A stretch of 64,000 bases of DNA from Salaquimonas pukyongi. GTDB taxonomy: Bacteria; Pseudomonadota; Alphaproteobacteria; Rhizobiales; Rhizobiaceae. Within the stretch, counting starts at the first letter, position 1; each line of letters opens with the position of its first letter. The translations under genes and the position numbers were made by a program. Positions 48,789 through 58,060 of the stretch are shown in pieces. Where the stretch lies: positions 496,001 to 560,000 of the forward strand of contig NZ_CP019044.1 in NCBI RefSeq assembly GCF_001953055.1, written 5' to 3'. Below the pieces are notes generated by a model that was given only the letters and a program-made list of their open reading frames with translations, was not told the origin of the DNA and did no database searches.

Positions 48789-49721
48789 GTGGGGGCAGAA
48801 AAACACCAGCTCGCAGTAGTATTGATCAACTGGTTTCATGCCAGACGCACGCTTTCCTGCATTCATCAGATACGGAAATGGCGCATCGTGCGCCCTTTGC
48901 TGATTGTCGTCTGCAACGGCGACACTGGTGAGGGGCGGGCGGACCTGCGCAAAGCCTGCAGCAAGCGTATCGAACTGATCGAGATGGCTCGAAACACGGG
49001 ATTTGGCGGCGCCAACAATGCGGGCATCGAAAGAGCCCTGGCGCTCGGTGCGGACAGGATCTTGTTGCTCAATTGCGATGCTGAGATTGGGGAACCGGAT
49101 GTTGAACGGCTGCTTGGAGCGTTCGGAAAAACGGAACGTCTTGCTGCCGTCGGGCCACTCGTCGTTGAGCGGCGGGGCAAGCAGAAAGTAGAGTTTGCGG
49201 GCGGCCGGGACATCAGCCAGGGGCGGCAGACACGCATCCGGCATGAAGGCAGGAATGCCTGTATTTCCAGCGGACGTTACGTCTATCCGGAATATGTCAT
49301 GGGCACTGCCCTGATATGCGATCGAACGGCCTGGGAGAAGATCGGTCAGTTCGACGAACGGTATTTCTTTTCCGGGGAAGTCGCGGACTGGTGCAGGCGT
49401 GCACAGGCGGCAGGCTTCCTGGTTGCCGTCGACACAACCGTCCGCGCCATTCATCACGCTGATATGGCGGAGCGTGCAACGCGGGAAGGGGACTATCTCT
49501 ACTATTCCCTGAGAAACCGGTTTTTGTTCATCACCAAACACCGCGGCGGCCAAAAGCTGCCGCTTTTCCTGAGATGGAGCTTCATCGCAGCACTGGAAGC
49601 CGGAAAGTCCCTTGTTCGCGGAAAATGGGCCCGGGCAGGTGCATGCCTGGCCGCGGTGCGCGATGGCTGGTCGGGGCGTTTCGGGCCACGGCACAGGCAG
49701 CCCGTGAAGCGACTCTCATGA
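48789..49721 (+). CDS. glycosyltransferase family 2 (rhamnosyltransferase-like)
   Basis: A 310-residue GT2 enzyme with LAVVLINWFHARRT, the ARNTGFGGANNAGIERAL motif and the DxD-equivalent LLLNCDAEIGEPDVE. YFFSGEVADWCRRAQAAGF near residue 200 is shared by rhamnosyltransferases of the WbbL/RfbN group. There is no ATG; GTG at 48789 gives a normal leader of about ten residues before the core. GTG at 48753 is the alternative. Its stop overlaps the next GT2 gene (ATGA). Confidence 0.82.
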   Translation: MGAEKHQLAVVLINWFHARRTLSCIHQIRKWRIVRPLLIVVCNGDTGEGRADLRKACSKRIELIEMARNTGFGGANNAGIERALALGADRILLLNCDAEIGEPDVERLLGAFGKTERLAAVGPLVVERRGKQKVEFAGGRDISQGRQTRIRHEGRNACISSGRYVYPEYVMGTALICDRTAWEKIGQFDERYFFSGEVADWCRRAQAAGFLVAVDTTVRAIHHADMAERATREGDYLYYSLRNRFLFITKHRGGQKLPLFLRWSFIAALEAGKSLVRGKWARAGACLAAVRDGWSGRFGPRHRQPVKRLS

Positions 49722-50749
49722 AAAGCCCGTCTCCTGCCGGTGGCCAGTCAAGCCGCGTATCGGTGATCATCCCGAATCTTGACGGAGAAGCGTGGCTGGA
49801 AGCCTGCCTGGCATCGCTTTCGGCGCAAACCCGCAAACCGCTCGAAGTCATTCTGGTCGACAACGCTTCAACTGACCGCTCACTTGCGATTGTTCAAGAC
49901 AAGGCTCCCGAGGCAATCATCATCAGGCTGGATCGCAATACCGGCTTTGCCCATGCTGTTAACCGTGGCGCAGCCATTGCGAAGGGCGATTTTCTGCTGT
50001 TTCTCAATACCGACACCGTTGTGGCGCCTGCCTGCATCAAGATACTGGAAAACACGCTTGCAGGTGCACCCGATGACATTGCTTCCGTCATGCCGCTGAT
50101 GACGATGTTGCAGAAGCCAGACCTCGTTGATGATGCCGGGGATGTTCTGTCCTGGTATGGCTATGCCCAAAAGCATGGCCATGGAGAGCCTGCAGCACAC
50201 TACCATGAACAGGCCGAGATATTTTCGCCCTGTGGCGGAGCAGTGCTCTATCGCGCCGGTGTTTTCTCCCGGCTGGAAGGATTTGATGAGGGCTTCTTCG
50301 CCTATCTGGAAGATGTTGATCTCGGGCTGCGTTGCCGGCTGGCCGGATACCGGCACTGGTTGCAACCCGCTGCCAGGGTGCAGCACAAAGGCCATGGATC
50401 GGCCATGCCGAAGACGCGTTACCTTGCCCTGACGACCCGCAACCGAATGGCGTTGTTGATCAAGAACCTTCCTGCAAGACTGCTGTACCGCCATCTTGGA
50501 GAGCTTTTGTACGGACAGGTTCATTTCGCATTTTCCCACGGCAATCTGAAGGCTTTGATGAGTGGCATGGCTCTGCTTGCCCGGGATTTGCCATCCCTTT
50601 TGCGCAAGAGACGGTCGGTGCGGACAACAACCGTTCTGGAAGGAAGCGACATCGAAGGACTGCTTTCAAGAGAGCATCCGAAACCTTCGATCCGAGAATT
50701 GATCTCACGTCGCCTCAGGCAGTTCAGTTGGAAGTCTGACCCCATTTAG
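49718..50749 (+). CDS. glycosyltransferase family 2
   Basis: A 343-residue GT2 enzyme related to its upstream neighbour: VSVIIPNLDGEAWLEACLASL, VDNASTDRS, RNTGFAHAVNRGA, LFLNTDTVVAPAC, then FFAYLEDVDLGLRCRLAGY. The C-terminal helical part (KNLPARLLYRHLGELLYGQV) is typical of membrane-associated rhamnosyltransferase-like proteins. The ATG at 49718 overlaps the previous stop. It converges with the next gene, and the two stop codons overlap. Confidence 0.86.
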   Translation: MKSPSPAGGQSSRVSVIIPNLDGEAWLEACLASLSAQTRKPLEVILVDNASTDRSLAIVQDKAPEAIIIRLDRNTGFAHAVNRGAAIAKGDFLLFLNTDTVVAPACIKILENTLAGAPDDIASVMPLMTMLQKPDLVDDAGDVLSWYGYAQKHGHGEPAAHYHEQAEIFSPCGGAVLYRAGVFSRLEGFDEGFFAYLEDVDLGLRCRLAGYRHWLQPAARVQHKGHGSAMPKTRYLALTTRNRMALLIKNLPARLLYRHLGELLYGQVHFAFSHGNLKALMSGMALLARDLPSLLRKRRSVRTTTVLEGSDIEGLLSREHPKPSIRELISRRLRQFSWKSDPI

Positions 50750-51783
50750 GCCTGGCCGCGTTCTGCTGCTGCACGGTAGATGGCGCGATAGGACTGAATC
50801 ATGACTTCAGGTGAAAAATCCTTCCACCGAAATGCCTTTGTTGCAGTAAAGTAGGGTTCGGGATCATCCGCGATCGCCTCTGCAGCTTGCGCGATTGCCC
50901 CGGCATTGACGGTTTCCAGAACAATCCCGCAGCCGCTTTTTTCAACAAAATCTGAAATCGGCAATTGTCCGCTTACGATGACAGGCCGCCCGGCCGCCAG
51001 CGCCTCCAGCAAGGAATGAGGCCAGGCTTTCACCACGTCCGGTGTTGTTGCGGCCAGAACGGCACAATCAAGGTTTGTCATCAAGGCAGCGATGTCCTGC
51101 CCCCCGTCAAGCACGGTGACGCGATCGGCAATGGCCAGGGTGCCGATTTTTTGTTCAACCATTTCCCGAAAACTGCCGCGCATCACCAGCGTCAGCGCAA
51201 GCCGGCTGGAGGCTGCAATGCCAGCCAGCAGTGCATCGATGCCCTTGGTCTCAAACTGCGAAAGTGTCCATGGTGCTGAGGCGGATAAAAGCTTGATCTG
51301 TCCGCCGTCCGGACGTTCCTGCTGTTTTCTCAACTTTGCAAATTTCGAAAGATCGTGACCCGGATTCACCCTGCAGACGTTCGTCAGGCCAAGCTGTTTC
51401 AGTTTTCCTTCATCCCGTGTGTTGGAAACCACCACGGCAGCAAGGCGATCGAGAAAACCGGTTTTTTGAAGTGGAACGGCCGGTCCAAGTGAGGCTGAGA
51501 CGGTATAGACAATGGGTTTTTTGATCATCCGCAGAAACGGAAAGGCGTAGAGCGTTGGGTTAATCACGTGCACCACATCGCTTTTTGCTGCCTGGCTCAG
51601 GATTTGAGGGAGGCGTGTAAGCCCCATGGCCGCCATGGGAAAGCGCCATGCCGGGTTTTCAAACGGATGCAGGTGAACAATCTCCCCGCTGACGGTATCT
51701 GCGAGCACCGTCATTTCCTGATGGACGGCGTCGGTGCCGGGAATTTTCGGCGGTGGAGCGCTGGAAAGAAAGAGAACTTTCAT
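50746..51783 (-). CDS. glycosyltransferase family 4
   Basis: A 345-residue GT-B enzyme. The N-terminal domain begins MKVLFLSSAPPPKIPG. The C-terminal domain has KLLSASAPWTLSQFETKGID and the GT4 signature AWPHSLLEALAAGRPVIVSG with the usual Glu of the EX7E motif. The ATG at 51783 starts at the family core; the long upstream extension is unconserved and Arg/Cys-rich. It is the last gene of the minus-strand run lspL, ligase-like, WecA-like, GT4, and probably adds a sugar to the lipid-linked intermediate. Confidence 0.85.
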   Translation of the reverse strand: MKVLFLSSAPPPKIPGTDAVHQEMTVLADTVSGEIVHLHPFENPAWRFPMAAMGLTRLPQILSQAAKSDVVHVINPTLYAFPFLRMIKKPIVYTVSASLGPAVPLQKTGFLDRLAAVVVSNTRDEGKLKQLGLTNVCRVNPGHDLSKFAKLRKQQERPDGGQIKLLSASAPWTLSQFETKGIDALLAGIAASSRLALTLVMRGSFREMVEQKIGTLAIADRVTVLDGGQDIAALMTNLDCAVLAATTPDVVKAWPHSLLEALAAGRPVIVSGQLPISDFVEKSGCGIVLETVNAGAIAQAAEAIADDPEPYFTATKAFRWKDFSPEVMIQSYRAIYRAAAERGQA

Positions 51784-51860
51784 ACTGGTCCTGGGTCCGG
51801 CCTTTGTTTCCTGTCCGTGAGGTGGTGACCTGATGTTGGTGACTGGCTGGCAGGTTCCGG

Positions 51861-52868
51861 CTACTTTCTGAAAAGATAGATCAGCACCCCGCTTGCAACA
51901 CAGCCGGCAAACAGGAGCACGAGCTGGAGATTTGCGCTGGCGCTCAAGCTGGCCCATGCGAGGATCAAAAGCAGGGTGTTGAGCGCGGCAATGCTGGCGA
52001 TAACCGGCAGTTCGCGTCCGAATTTGCGATAGGCAGCCTGATAGGCGTGCTGGGTATGTGCCTTGAAGATGTTCCGCCCTGACAGCAGGCGCATCAGGAG
52101 CGTCGTGGCGGTATCGGCTGCATAGTAGAGAAACGGCAGCACCGCAGCCACGACAGAAAAACTGGTTGCCATGGCGATAATGGCAAGCGCGCTTGCGGCG
52201 CCCAGAAAATAGCTTCCGGCATCACCGAGAATGGCGGTCGATGGCGGGCGGTTGAAAACTGCAAAACCGGCCAGGCATGCGGTTGCAAGTATCGCAATGA
52301 TGGCGCTGTGGGGCACCGCATCCGAACAGACTGCCAGCACAAAACCCGAAAATGCGAGTGGAATTCCAAGGCCGGCAACGGTCACAAGGTCAAGGCCGTC
52401 CATGAAGTTCACGGCATTGATCCAATAGGCAATGCCTACGACCAGTATCGCCGCAAGCATCCAGCTTTCCATGGCAGACAACGCAACTGTGTTGGCCATC
52501 ACCATCGGAAGAAATAGAAAGGCTGCAAAAAACTGTACAGCCAGGCGGCTTGCTACTGACAGTCCGTAAAGATCGTCCAGAAATCCGACGATAAAGAGCA
52601 ACACCATGGATGTGATTGCCGCAAGCGGGCTTGCGTAGATTTCACCAGCAATTGCGATCACCCCTAAATAGCTCAACAGGCATGCCGGCATGATGGCCAG
52701 GCCGCCGATCTGGCGGGGCTTGCTTGTGTGGACCGGATTGCCATGCCGGTGTGCAATCAGAAAATCAGCCGGCGCTATACGGGTTATGACCGCAAGTACA
52801 ATTGCGGTCAGAAGGCAAGCAAACAACGCCCAAGCGATCAATGCCATTGCAAATAGGTGTCCGTGCAT
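51861..52868 (-). CDS. undecaprenyl-phosphate sugar-1-phosphate transferase (WecA/MraY family)
   Basis: A 335-residue polytopic membrane enzyme with about ten helices. Family motifs are present in order: RHGNPVHTSKPRQIGGLAIMP, FIVGFLDDLYGL (Asp-Asp Mg site), AVNFMDGLDLVTVAGLG, ILGDAGSYFLG, and the late KAHTQHAYQAAYRKFG loop. It starts glycan synthesis by moving a sugar-1-phosphate from a UDP-sugar to undecaprenyl phosphate. The start at 52868 precedes the first helix. Confidence 0.88.
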   Translation of the reverse strand: MHGHLFAMALIAWALFACLLTAIVLAVITRIAPADFLIAHRHGNPVHTSKPRQIGGLAIMPACLLSYLGVIAIAGEIYASPLAAITSMVLLFIVGFLDDLYGLSVASRLAVQFFAAFLFLPMVMANTVALSAMESWMLAAILVVGIAYWINAVNFMDGLDLVTVAGLGIPLAFSGFVLAVCSDAVPHSAIIAILATACLAGFAVFNRPPSTAILGDAGSYFLGAASALAIIAMATSFSVVAAVLPFLYYAADTATTLLMRLLSGRNIFKAHTQHAYQAAYRKFGRELPVIASIAALNTLLLILAWASLSASANLQLVLLFAGCVASGVLIYLFRK

Positions 52869-53008
52869 CGCCCCACACCGAATACAGTTGCCCTGCCAAC
52901 AAACCTGCAGATGGGAACGTGTACCGTCCAATTTCCGCAGGTTGCAAGACCAGCGGTTGATGGAGGTAACGGATTTCGGGAATAGCCACACCGAAACGGG
53001 TTCGAGAA

Positions 53009-54262
53009 CTACCCCTTGCCTGTCCGCAACCGGTTTCCGGAGGAACTCAATGCAGCGATCACCGCCAGCATGAACACATGGAAATGGTCGAGAACGTCAT
53101 GCCCCAATGCAAGGTTGAGTTGAGAACCGAGTAAATACGGTAACCACACCGCCGATGCAAGCCTCCAGTGAAAGCCGCCTTCACCCGACAACCAGTGGAT
53201 GAACCCGCAAAGCGGCAATGCAAGGATGAACAGGGTGGTTGTGGCAAGGTCCAGGATACCACCCCTGAAATAGGCAGTCAGAAACACGTTGTGCAGATGG
53301 GTTTTTTCAAGTGAGAAACCGAAATTGGAAGCGGTGTACGTCTCCAATCCAGCCATGGCCGCCGATTGGCCGATACCAAGCGGCCAGGCATCCGTGAGGT
53401 GTTCATTTGCATAGAGGAGCATTGCGTGACGGTGCCCCAGGGATGTGTCACTTGGCACGCCTGAAAACACCATGCTGAGTTCATTGTGCAACGCCCATAT
53501 GCGTTCATGTGAGAGGACCATGACGAGCGAAATGGCAAGTATCGCGATAAGGAAAACAGCCTGCCTGCCACCGGCTCCAAACCGCTTTTCCTTTCCGGTC
53601 CTTGCAATCGCGGGCACGGCAAGCAAGGCGGGAAACAGCACAATGACGGGCAAAAAGGATCGCATGCCTGAAGCAAGGATACACCAGGCCGCAGCCGCTG
53701 CACCGGCCGCAAAAAACATCTGCTCCTTTGGCCCTTTATTGCCCAATGCAAGAACACAGATGGCATATTGCACAGAGACAATCAGCGCATAGGGCCCCGG
53801 ATTTCCGGCATTTCCCCAGGCGCGTTCGCGAAAGAAAACAACCTCAAGAACGGCAATCAGGCCGGCGGCCATCGCGCCGATGCAGGCGGCGATCTCGGCC
53901 GTTTTGACAATGTGGGCAGGTGGCAGCAGGGCAATGAGGGAGGCAAGCGGAAGAAACCACAGAAAAGCAAGGCGCATCAGGAACTGATTCTGGTTTCCGC
54001 TGTCGGATGGATGCATTGCCAGGGAAAGCAGGGCCGACAGGATATAGAGAACTATTGCAGCGGTCATGCAGGTTGTGAATGTTGACCTTGCCGGGCGAAG
54101 GTGGCCCCGCCAATAGGCCCATAATCCGGCCAGCCCGATCAGCCCGGTCAGCCCGCTTGCGATACTGCCAAGCAGGGGAAAGCCGCCCGCAGGCAGCGAT
54201 ATGGCCGCAGCCAGTTTCCCATCCAGGGTTTGTTTGCCGTCATTTGCCTGCAGAACGGTCAT
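53009..54262 (-). CDS. O-antigen ligase/polymerase-like membrane protein
   Basis: A 417-residue protein with about 10-12 hydrophobic helices and a long periplasmic loop near residues 265-340 containing SDTSLGHRHAMLLYAN and KTHLHNVFLTAYFRGG. This is the usual Wzy_C/WaaL pattern (Arg/His-rich loop, HNxxL). It either ligates polymer to lipid A core or polymerises repeat units; sequence alone does not separate these. It lies between lspL and the sugar-phosphate transferase. Confidence 0.8.
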   Translation of the reverse strand: MTVLQANDGKQTLDGKLAAAISLPAGGFPLLGSIASGLTGLIGLAGLWAYWRGHLRPARSTFTTCMTAAIVLYILSALLSLAMHPSDSGNQNQFLMRLAFLWFLPLASLIALLPPAHIVKTAEIAACIGAMAAGLIAVLEVVFFRERAWGNAGNPGPYALIVSVQYAICVLALGNKGPKEQMFFAAGAAAAAWCILASGMRSFLPVIVLFPALLAVPAIARTGKEKRFGAGGRQAVFLIAILAISLVMVLSHERIWALHNELSMVFSGVPSDTSLGHRHAMLLYANEHLTDAWPLGIGQSAAMAGLETYTASNFGFSLEKTHLHNVFLTAYFRGGILDLATTTLFILALPLCGFIHWLSGEGGFHWRLASAVWLPYLLGSQLNLALGHDVLDHFHVFMLAVIAALSSSGNRLRTGKG

Positions 54263-54309
54263 GGGCGTTGACGTAGCCTTTGTGAACAGGGCAGCTTGGC
54301 CTGTGCCTG

Positions 54310-55332
54310 TCAGACATCGAAATACTTGCGATACCAGGCAACAAACCGGGCAACGCCTTCCTTCACCTCGGTAGCCGGTTTGTATCCGACCTCGCCAACG
54401 AGCTCGGACACGTCAGCAAAGGTATCAGGCACATCTCCCGGTTGCAGGGGCAGCATTTCCTTGCGTGCCTTCCTGCCGGTGGCTTCCTCAATAGCCTCAA
54501 TGTAATCGGCCAGCTTAACGGGGGAATTGTTGCCGATGTTGAATATCCGGAAAGGCGCATTAGAGGTGGCCGGATCCGGGTCGGCACCGGACCAGTCGGG
54601 ATTCGTGCTGGCAACCTTGTCATTGGTGCGGATCACACCCTCGGCGATGTCATCAACATAGGTGAAATCGCGGGTGTGATTGCCGTGATTGAATACCTTG
54701 ATGGGCGTTCCCTCGAGAATGTTTTTGGTAAACAGGAACAGTGCCATGTCGGGCCTTCCCCAGGGCCCATAAACCGTGAAGAAGCGCAATCCCGTCGTGG
54801 GCAGGTTGAAAAGATGGCTGTAGGCGTGCGCCATCAACTCGTTTGCACGTTTGGTGGCGGCATAAAACTGAAGCGGATGGTCCACACCCATGTGCTCACT
54901 GAACGGCATCCTGGTGTTTGCGCCATATACGGAAGATGTGGAGGCGTAGGTCAGATGCTCAACGCCATGATGGCGGCAGGCTTCCAGAATGTTGGTGAAC
55001 CCGACAATGTTGGATTCAACATAGTCTTGTGGATGGGACAGGCTGTGGCGCACGCCCGCCTGGGCAGCAAGATTGATGACCCGGTCCGGTTTGTATTCGG
55101 AAAATGCCGCATCCACGGCCCCACCGTCTGCCAGATTGGCGCGGATAAAGGCATAGCCGGAATTGGTCTTGCGCGCGGTTTCGTCAAGGATGCGCAGCCG
55201 GGCTTCCTTGATTTCAGGATCATAGTAGTCATTGACGACATCGATGCCGATAACGGTGTCGCCGCGTTCCATGAGCCGTTTTGCTACGTGGAAGCCAATG
55301 AAACCCGCATTTCCGGTTACCAGAATTTTCAT
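54310..55332 (-). CDS. lspL: UDP-glucuronate 4-epimerase (LspL-like)
   Basis: A 340-residue SDR epimerase. It has [21 protein letters not shown], the LspL/GAE-type [17 protein letters not shown] segment, [15 protein letters not shown], and [28 protein letters not shown] carries the catalytic YxxxK, followed by [15 protein letters not shown]. It makes UDP-galacturonate from UDP-glucuronate, the GalA donor for rhizobial LPS core and lipid A. It heads the minus-strand run of the second polysaccharide block. Confidence 0.92.
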   Translation of the reverse strand: MKILVTGNAGFIGFHVAKRLMERGDTVIGIDVVNDYYDPEIKEARLRILDETARKTNSGYAFIRANLADGGAVDAAFSEYKPDRVINLAAQAGVRHSLSHPQDYVESNIVGFTNILEACRHHGVEHLTYASTSSVYGANTRMPFSEHMGVDHPLQFYAATKRANELMAHAYSHLFNLPTTGLRFFTVYGPWGRPDMALFLFTKNILEGTPIKVFNHGNHTRDFTYVDDIAEGVIRTNDKVASTNPDWSGADPDPATSNAPFRIFNIGNNSPVKLADYIEAIEEATGRKARKEMLPLQPGDVPDTFADVSELVGEVGYKPATEVKEGVARFVAWYRKYFDV

Positions 55333-55672
55333 CGATTATGGTCCGCGATCGCTGTTCGTGGTCTTGTCCGGTTACGTATGTGGCACTGCGATTAACGCCC
55401 CCAACCAAATGCAACCGGTAAGGAAGCAGCGGTTTGGGAAACATGCCGGACATGTTCGCCGCCCTTTTACTTGCAAGCCGTCTGCATCACAATGGAGCTG
55501 AGGCTTTGGATTGTGAGTTCATGGGCTAATCTGCGGTTTGACGCAGCTGGCCCCAGCTTTTCGGAGACGCATTTTCTCCGGTTTGTGTTTAACCAAGACA
55601 GGCAGCGTCGTTCTGATATAAGATCGAACCGAGCTCCTGGATTGATCCCACCGTTTCTGGCCCGCGCCGATT
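55333..55672. promoter_or_regulatory. 340-bp divergent region between lspL and phoR
   Basis: No gene is supported. An inverted repeat AACATG (55440-55445) and CATGTT (55451-55456) with a 5-base spacer could be an operator for lspL. No PHO box of the kind seen before pstS is found here, so phoR may be expressed from a constitutive promoter. No terminator is visible. Confidence 0.35.
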
Positions 55673-56755
55673 GTGACAGCAGAACCGCAAAGCCTTTACC
55701 GAAAGATTGTCGAAAACGTCCGTGACCCGATTTTCATTCTGGACGCGCAGCGTCAGATTCTGTTTGCCAACCATGCAGCCGGATTGCAATTTGGTGCAGG
55801 GCTTGAAGGTCAGAGCTTCGTGCGTATCATTCGCAATCCGGCCTGCCTGGAAGCGATTGACGAGGTTCTTTTCGGTGCCGAATCAAGATCGCTGCAGATT
55901 TCCGTCGAGAGCCAGTACCGCATCGTCTATGATGTCACCATTGTTCGCCTTGATGAAGACAAGGACGGCGGCAAACAGGTCATGGTTGGCTTGTCCGACA
56001 TCTCCCACATTTTTGAAGCGGAGCAAATGCGCAGCGATTTCGTGGCAAATGTCAGTCATGAACTACGCTCGCCGCTGACCTCGCTGAACGGCTTCATCGA
56101 AACCCTTCAGGGGCCGGCAAAAGGTGACATGGAAGCAACCGAGCGCTTCCTGGCGCTTATGGCTGGTGAAGCCCAACGCATGGTGCGGCTGATTTCCGAT
56201 CTTCTTTCACTCTCCAAGGTGGAAGCCAATCAACGCGTCCGCCCTGAAGGTGTTGTCAATGTAACCCTGGTGTTGCAGCGCCTGCTGAAAACGCTTGCCG
56301 GTCTTGCCGAGAAGGAACGCAAAACGGTTGAACTGGAGGTATCCGACCAGACGGCGCGAGTGCTTGGCAGTGAAGACGAACTTACCCAGGTTTTCCAGAA
56401 CCTGATTGAAAATGCGATCAAATATGGCCGCCCGGATTCCACCATCAGGGTCAAGGTCGGATGGTCGGACAACGAATCGGGCATTCGCGGCAAGGCAGTC
56501 ACCGTCACGGTGATCGATCAGGGCGAGGGGATTGCCCGCGAACACATTCCCCGGCTGACCGAACGCTTCTACCGGGTCGATACCCATCGTTCCCGCGACA
56601 AGGGAGGAACCGGCCTGGGACTTGCCATCGTCAAGCACATTGTCGGACGCCATCGCGGACGCCTTCGCATCGACAGTGACCCGGGGATCGGCAGCCAGTT
56701 CCGGGTTGTCCTGCCGGCGGCCGGAAAATCCGAAGGCGAAGCAGCGCAACTTTGA
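55673..56755 (+). CDS. phoR: phosphate regulon sensor kinase PhoR, without membrane anchor
   Basis: A 360-residue histidine kinase. Residues about 8-115 are a PAS domain (IVENVRDPIFILDAQRQILF). The H-box FVANVSHELRSPLTSLNGF has His129, with N, G1 and G2 boxes NLIENAIKYG, DQGEGIA and GGTGLGLAIVKHIVG. The RSPLTSLNGFIETL sequence and the pst/phoB neighbours identify it as PhoR. The frame starts at GTG 55673 after an in-frame stop at 55643. No transmembrane helix is encoded, unlike most PhoR proteins, so PstSCAB-PhoU may recruit it instead. Confidence 0.88.
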   Translation: MTAEPQSLYRKIVENVRDPIFILDAQRQILFANHAAGLQFGAGLEGQSFVRIIRNPACLEAIDEVLFGAESRSLQISVESQYRIVYDVTIVRLDEDKDGGKQVMVGLSDISHIFEAEQMRSDFVANVSHELRSPLTSLNGFIETLQGPAKGDMEATERFLALMAGEAQRMVRLISDLLSLSKVEANQRVRPEGVVNVTLVLQRLLKTLAGLAEKERKTVELEVSDQTARVLGSEDELTQVFQNLIENAIKYGRPDSTIRVKVGWSDNESGIRGKAVTVTVIDQGEGIAREHIPRLTERFYRVDTHRSRDKGGTGLGLAIVKHIVGRHRGRLRIDSDPGIGSQFRVVLPAAGKSEGEAAQL

Positions 56756-56800
56756 CGGCGCTCGCCCGATAACACCTCCTGGAAGCCGCTGACTTATCCA

Positions 56801-56829
56801 CTGTCACGGAACTGTCACCAAAGTGACAT
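56801..56829 (+). promoter_or_regulatory. PHO box of the pst operon
   Basis: CTGTCAC at 56801-56807 and CTGTCAC at 56812-56818 are direct repeats spaced four bases apart, the rhizobial PHO-box layout (CTGTCAT-N4-CTGTCAT) bound by PhoB. A third half-site in the opposite orientation, GTGACAT, is at 56823-56829. The box ends about 115-125 bases before the pstS ATG, so pstSCAB-phoU-phoB should be induced by phosphate limitation. Confidence 0.9.
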
Positions 56830-56943
56830 ACCTCCTTCATCGCCAGCTCCTAGACCGGCGCCTGTCAGCAGTTGATGCGCCGATGAGGCAAGAATGCGCT
56901 GACGGGAATTTGCCAATCAAACACACGACACAGGAGGCACATC

Positions 56944-57987
56944 ATGTTGCCAACCAAGACCACTGCGGCATTGTTTGCCGGCGCTTTTGCCCTTTCGGCT
57001 GGCGTTGCCGAAGCCCGCGACCAAATTCAGATTGCCGGCTCTTCGACCGTTCTGCCTTATGCTTCGATCGTTGCAGAAGCCTTCGGCGAAAACTTTGATT
57101 TTCCTACGCCAGTTGTTGAGTCCGGTGGCTCAGGCGCAGGCCGCAAGAAGCTCTGCGAGGGGGTTGGCGAAAACACCATCGATATCGCCAACTCATCCTC
57201 ACGCATCAAACAGTCGGACATCGACCTTTGTGCATCCAACGGTGTGACCGAAATCCAGGAAGTTCGTATCGGCTATGACGGCATCGTCTTTGCTTCCAGC
57301 ATCAGCGGACCGAACTATGCGTTTACGCCGGCTGACTGGCACAACGCCCTTGCTGCCAAGATCGTCAAGGACGGCGAACTCGTCGACAACCCGTACAAGA
57401 TGTGGAACGAGATTCGCTCGGACCTGCCGGCTCAGGAAATCCTGGCCTTCATTCCCGGCACCAAGCACGGTACCCGTGAAGTATTCGATGAGAAAGTTCT
57501 TGAGGCAGGCTGCGAAGAAACCGGTGCGTTTGACCTTCACAAGGCTGCCAATGGCGACGACAAGAAAGCTGCCGAAAAAGCCTGTATCGCACTGCGTACC
57601 GACGGCGTATCGATCGACATCGATGGCGACTATACCGAAACGCTGGCGCGTGTTGACGCCAACAAGAACGGCATCGGCGTGTTCGGCCTTTCCTTCTATC
57701 AGAACAACACCGACAAGCTGCAGGTGGCAACAATGAATGGCGTTCAGCCGTCCGTTGAAACCATCGCCTCCGGCAGATACCCGGTTTCGCGGCCGCTGTT
57801 CTTCTACGTGAAGAACGCCCACCTCGGCGTGATCCCTGGCATGCAGGAATATGTTGAGTTTTTCGTTTCTGATGAAATGGCCGGTCCGGACGGCCCGCTG
57901 GCTGCCTATGGTCTTGTTTCCGATCCTGAACTCGCCAAGACCCAGGAAATGGTCAAGAATCGCACCCCCATGGGCCCGATGAACTAA
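56944..57987 (+). CDS. pstS: periplasmic phosphate-binding protein PstS
   Basis: A 347-residue solute-binding protein with a signal peptide (cleaved near GVAEA). The phosphate site is IAGSSTVLPYASIVAEAF and VESGGSGAGRKKLCEG. GVSIDIDGDY and the C-terminal FVSDEMAGPDGPLAAYG are also present. It is the long PstS type common in Alphaproteobacteria. AGGAGG lies six bases before the ATG. It is the first gene of the pst operon, and a hairpin after its stop may stabilise its mRNA so that more binding protein than membrane subunit is made. Confidence 0.96.
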   Translation: MLPTKTTAALFAGAFALSAGVAEARDQIQIAGSSTVLPYASIVAEAFGENFDFPTPVVESGGSGAGRKKLCEGVGENTIDIANSSSRIKQSDIDLCASNGVTEIQEVRIGYDGIVFASSISGPNYAFTPADWHNALAAKIVKDGELVDNPYKMWNEIRSDLPAQEILAFIPGTKHGTREVFDEKVLEAGCEETGAFDLHKAANGDDKKAAEKACIALRTDGVSIDIDGDYTETLARVDANKNGIGVFGLSFYQNNTDKLQVATMNGVQPSVETIASGRYPVSRPLFFYVKNAHLGVIPGMQEYVEFFVSDEMAGPDGPLAAYGLVSDPELAKTQEMVKNRTPMGPMN

Positions 57988-58004
57988 GCCTGCAATTGCA
58001 GAAA

Positions 58005-58037
58005 AAGGCGGCGCCCTGCCCATTTCGGCGCCGCCTT
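58005..58037 (+). other. intercistronic hairpin between pstS and pstC
   Basis: AAGGCGGCGCC (58005-58015) pairs perfectly with GGCGCCGCCTT (58027-58037) over an 11-base loop. No run of T follows, so it is more likely an mRNA-stabilising or attenuating hairpin than a full terminator. Such structures after binding-protein genes raise their expression relative to downstream permease genes. Confidence 0.7.
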
Positions 58038-58060
58038 CTCCAACCTTCGGTGGATGAGGC

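Noticed and set aside
48552-49694. 380-codon minus-strand frame
   Set aside because: Opposite the GT2 gene at 48789-49721, which carries clear glycosyltransferase motifs.
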